61,979 nt of DNA from Terriglobia bacterium (GTDB lineage: Bacteria > Acidobacteriota > Terriglobia > Bryobacterales > Bryobacteraceae). The stretch is from the NCBI GenBank assembly GCA_003175985.1, contig PSRJ01000070.1:1-61979 (forward strand). Direction: 5' to 3'. This document shows, piece by piece, positions 60,401-61,979 of this stretch. Made by a program: the position numbers and the translations under genes. Position 1 is the stretch's first letter, and each line of letters opens with the position of its first letter. The notes beneath the pieces were generated by a model. It worked only from the letters and a program-made list of their open reading frames with translations. It searched no databases and was not told the origin of the DNA.

Positions 60401-60777
60401 ATCGCGTAACGGAAGAACATCTGTCTACATCCGATTTTGTGTCCACAGGAGAACGCCGCGAAGAATTGCGCGCGGAGAACCGCGCCCCGCAGCAAAGCGG
60501 AGACAATGTTGGGCCGCTTCTGCCGGCCGATTTTGTTCAGGACCTACGCGGCCGTTGGGACCGGGTCCAGACAAGCTTCGTCGACGAGCCCCGGAAAGCT
60601 GTAAAGGAAGCCGACGAACTGGTGGCCTCTGCCATGAAGCGGATCGCGGAGAGCTTTGCGGAAGCTAGAGGCGCCTTGGAGCGGCAATGGGACCGGGGCG
60701 ACGAAGTTTCTACTGAAGATCTCCGCCTTGCGCTCCAGAAGTACCGGGCCTTTTTCCAGCGGCTGCTGACTGTATAG
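60397..60777 (+). CDS. Hypothetical protein, soluble relative of the preceding one
   Basis: This 126-residue protein contains 'DLRGRWDRVQTSFVDEPRKAVKEADELVASAMKRI' and 'EDLRLALQKYRAFFQRLL', matching the two conserved blocks of the previous protein but with no membrane helix. The tandem arrangement and ATGA overlap suggest that the two proteins bind each other or share a partner. The first 40 residues are polar and probably disordered. No function is known. Confidence 0.82.
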   Translation: MNRVTEEHLSTSDFVSTGERREELRAENRAPQQSGDNVGPLLPADFVQDLRGRWDRVQTSFVDEPRKAVKEADELVASAMKRIAESFAEARGALERQWDRGDEVSTEDLRLALQKYRAFFQRLLTV

Positions 60778-60782
60778 TGTTG

Positions 60783-60817
60783 AGCCGCGCCGGCAGGCAA
60801 GAGCGGCCGGCGCGGCT
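60783..60817 (+). repeat. Perfect 12-bp hairpin after the tandem pair
   Basis: AGCCGCGCCGGC (60783-60794) pairs exactly with GCCGGCGCGGCT (60806-60817) across an 11-nt loop, 6 bp after the stop codon. No T-run follows, so it is not a classic intrinsic terminator, but a very stable stem may stop or protect the upstream transcript. Confidence 0.55.
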
Positions 60818-60820
60818 CTG

Positions 60821-60826
60821 TACAAT
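60821..60826 (+). promoter_or_regulatory. -10 box (TACAAT) for the aminotransferase gene
   Basis: TACAAT ends 7 nt before the GTG at 60834. There is no Shine-Dalgarno between the box and the start codon, so the message may be leaderless. Confidence 0.5.
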
Positions 60827-60833
60827 AGAACTG

Positions 60834-61946
60834 GTGCCACTCGTACCGCCATACATCGAGGCGTTGCGGCCATATGAAGCGGGACGCACCATCGAATCGG
60901 TTCGCAGCCAATACGGTTTCACCAAAATCGCCAAACTCGCCTCCAATGAGAACCCCTTAGGACCTTCGCCGAAAGCCTTGGAAGCACTCAGGCGTTCTAT
61001 CGGCGAACTGAATCTTTACCCGAATGGCGGGCTTGATTTGCGCGCAGTTCTTGCCGGGGAATTCGACCTCAAGATAGATAACGTGATCGCCGGCAGCGGG
61101 TCGGAAGGGATCATGTCGAATATTATCCGCACGTTCCTCGGCGATCAAGACGAGGTGCTCACGACAGAGGGGGCATTTATCGGCTTTCAGGTGCTGGCCC
61201 GATCCCGCGGCGTGAAATACCGCACCGTACCCTACCGGGACTGGCACTACGATCTGCCGGCGCTCGCCGCAGCCATCAATCCCAACACCAAGATCATTTA
61301 CCTGGCGAACCCGAACAATCCTACAGGCACCATTTTTAGCAAGCACCAGTTCGACGAATTCTACCGCCACGTTCCGGAACGCGTGCTCATTATCCTCGAT
61401 GAAGCTTACTTCGAGTACGCCAAGGACAACCCGCGCTATCCGGATTCCATGCACTACCGCTACGACAATGTGATCACACTGCGCACGTTTTCGAAGATCT
61501 ACGGGTTGGCGGGAATCCGCATAGGTTATGGGTTCGCTCACGAAGAGTTGATCCGCAACCTGCTGAAAGTCAAATTGCCATTCGAGCCCTCGACACCAGC
61601 GCAGGCCGCCGGTATCGGGGCCCTCTCGGATAAGGAGTTTCTGCACCGCTCGCTCGAACTGAACGCGCGCGGTCTGCGTTATCTCGCCGAAGGACTCGCC
61701 GGCGCGGGCCTCGACGTAGTGCCGTCTGAAGCGAATTTCTTAATGGCCATCCTGCCGTCAGAGCAGGAGGTAAATCGTATTTTCGAGGAACTGCTTTCGC
61801 AAGGCGTAATCGTCCGGCCTTTGAAGGCCTTCGGTCTCCCCCACTGCCTGCGCGTCTCGACCGGAACGGACGAAGACAACCAACGTTGCGTGGAAGCATT
61901 TCGGAGGAGTTATGCCGCAAGTACTGGAGCAACGCGCACCAGTTGA
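60834..61946 (+). CDS. hisC: Histidinol-phosphate aminotransferase family protein
   Basis: This 370-residue PLP enzyme has 'LASNENPLGPSPKALEALR', 'LANPNNPTGT', 'LDEAYFEYA' and the PLP lysine K221 in 'TFSKIYGLAGIRIGY', all typical of HisC. HisC-like enzymes may also act on aromatic amino acids. No other histidine gene is present in the window, and the next gene looks like 4-hydroxyphenylpyruvate dioxygenase, so an aromatic aminotransferase is a real alternative. I chose the GTG start behind TACAAT because it fits the usual N-terminus. Confidence 0.88.
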   Translation: MPLVPPYIEALRPYEAGRTIESVRSQYGFTKIAKLASNENPLGPSPKALEALRRSIGELNLYPNGGLDLRAVLAGEFDLKIDNVIAGSGSEGIMSNIIRTFLGDQDEVLTTEGAFIGFQVLARSRGVKYRTVPYRDWHYDLPALAAAINPNTKIIYLANPNNPTGTIFSKHQFDEFYRHVPERVLIILDEAYFEYAKDNPRYPDSMHYRYDNVITLRTFSKIYGLAGIRIGYGFAHEELIRNLLKVKLPFEPSTPAQAAGIGALSDKEFLHRSLELNARGLRYLAEGLAGAGLDVVPSEANFLMAILPSEQEVNRIFEELLSQGVIVRPLKAFGLPHCLRVSTGTDEDNQRCVEAFRRSYAASTGATRTS

Positions 61947-61979
61947 TCAGGATTTCGTGCCGCTTAACGGTACGGATCA
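61912..61979 (+). CDS. Start of probable 4-hydroxyphenylpyruvate dioxygenase (3' truncated)
   Basis: Only 22 codons are visible, beginning MPQVLEQRAPVDQDF and then VPLNGTD. GGAGGAG precedes the ATG and the gene overlaps the end of the aminotransferase gene by 35 bp. The short 'DF-PL-G-D' stretch resembles the N-terminus of HPPD enzymes in Acidobacteriota as I remember them. The call is tentative because so little is seen. Confidence 0.4.
   Translation, partial: MPQVLEQRAPVDQDFVPLNGTD

Noticed and set aside
60783..60817. Intrinsic terminator
   Set aside because: The 12-bp stem is followed by CTGTACAATAG, not a T-run; reported as a hairpin only.

Overview
The window looks like chromosomal DNA of a soil-type Acidobacteriota, most likely the Solibacter/Bryobacter group. 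The evidence is the GC-rich coding, an Oar-type TonB-dependent receptor with a carboxypeptidase-regulatory-like N-terminus, DUF2934 and DUF6152 proteins, a PadR plus membrane-protein pair, a PEP-CTERM protein, lpxB (so an outer membrane with lipid A), and several secreted proteins with a GHWEGDTLVVD motif. I see no rRNA, tRNA, CRISPR array, transposase or phage gene. About 60 genes fill the sequence with short gaps. The taxonomic call rests on recognition of families, not on a search.

Layout. 1-8.2 kb: secreted paralogs of the GHWEGDTLVVD family, a DUF6152 protein, a UlaG-like hydrolase, a Tat-exported esterase and a sedolisin (S53) peptidase. 8.3-12.1 kb: an M16 peptidase convergent with a two-gene AmmeMemoRadiSam locus in which the Memo and AMMECR1 parts are fused. 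12.2-17.4 kb: small proteins, a PEP mutase/isocitrate lyase family enzyme, a CoA-binding protein, an M1 aminopeptidase and a cytochrome c'-like protein. 17.4-27.2 kb: a winged-helix/TPR membrane regulator divergent from a TonB receptor, followed by an operon of four exported proteins (two of the secreted family, two metallo-beta-lactamase-fold proteins). 27.2-32.6 kb: an LPMO-like exported protein, a PadR-controlled membrane protein, response regulators, YjbQ, a homoserine dehydrogenase-like enzyme and a DUF2934 protein. 32.9-42.8 kb: TauE/SafE, a NUDIX enzyme, and two paralogous membrane proteins with JAMM/MPN-like domains (one ending in a TonB C-terminal domain) that bracket a UPF0173 hydrolase, a degenerate receiver, a 14-TPR-class protein and a zinc-finger protein. 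42.9-51.1 kb: a molybdopterin oxidoreductase, an FnIII lipoprotein, DAHP synthase behind an attenuator, a winged-helix/receiver protein, a WXXGXW-type lipoprotein, an M20 dipeptidase and fumC. 51.2-62 kb: a PEP-CTERM protein, lpxB followed by an apparently inactive M1-like protein, ftsY-ribD-ribE, an NAD-binding epimerase-like protein, two tandem related proteins, a histidinol-phosphate-type aminotransferase and the start of a probable 4-hydroxyphenylpyruvate dioxygenase gene.

The strongest unexpected signals are these. (1) A complete-looking phenylalanine attenuator before DAHP synthase: a 19-residue leader peptide with five Phe codons, alternative antiterminator and terminator stems that share an arm, and a T-run. 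(2) Two JAMM/MPN-like membrane proteins, each lacking the first metal-binding His, one fused to a TonB C-terminal domain. (3) A recurring promoter layout in which a TANNNT-type -10 box sits about 4-11 nt before the start codon, suggesting many leaderless transcripts; genes inside operons instead have Shine-Dalgarno sequences or overlapping stop/start codons. (4) A perfect 10-bp stem that hides the Shine-Dalgarno of a 60-residue membrane protein. (5) An M1-peptidase-like protein and a metallo-beta-lactamase-fold protein with metal-site residues replaced.
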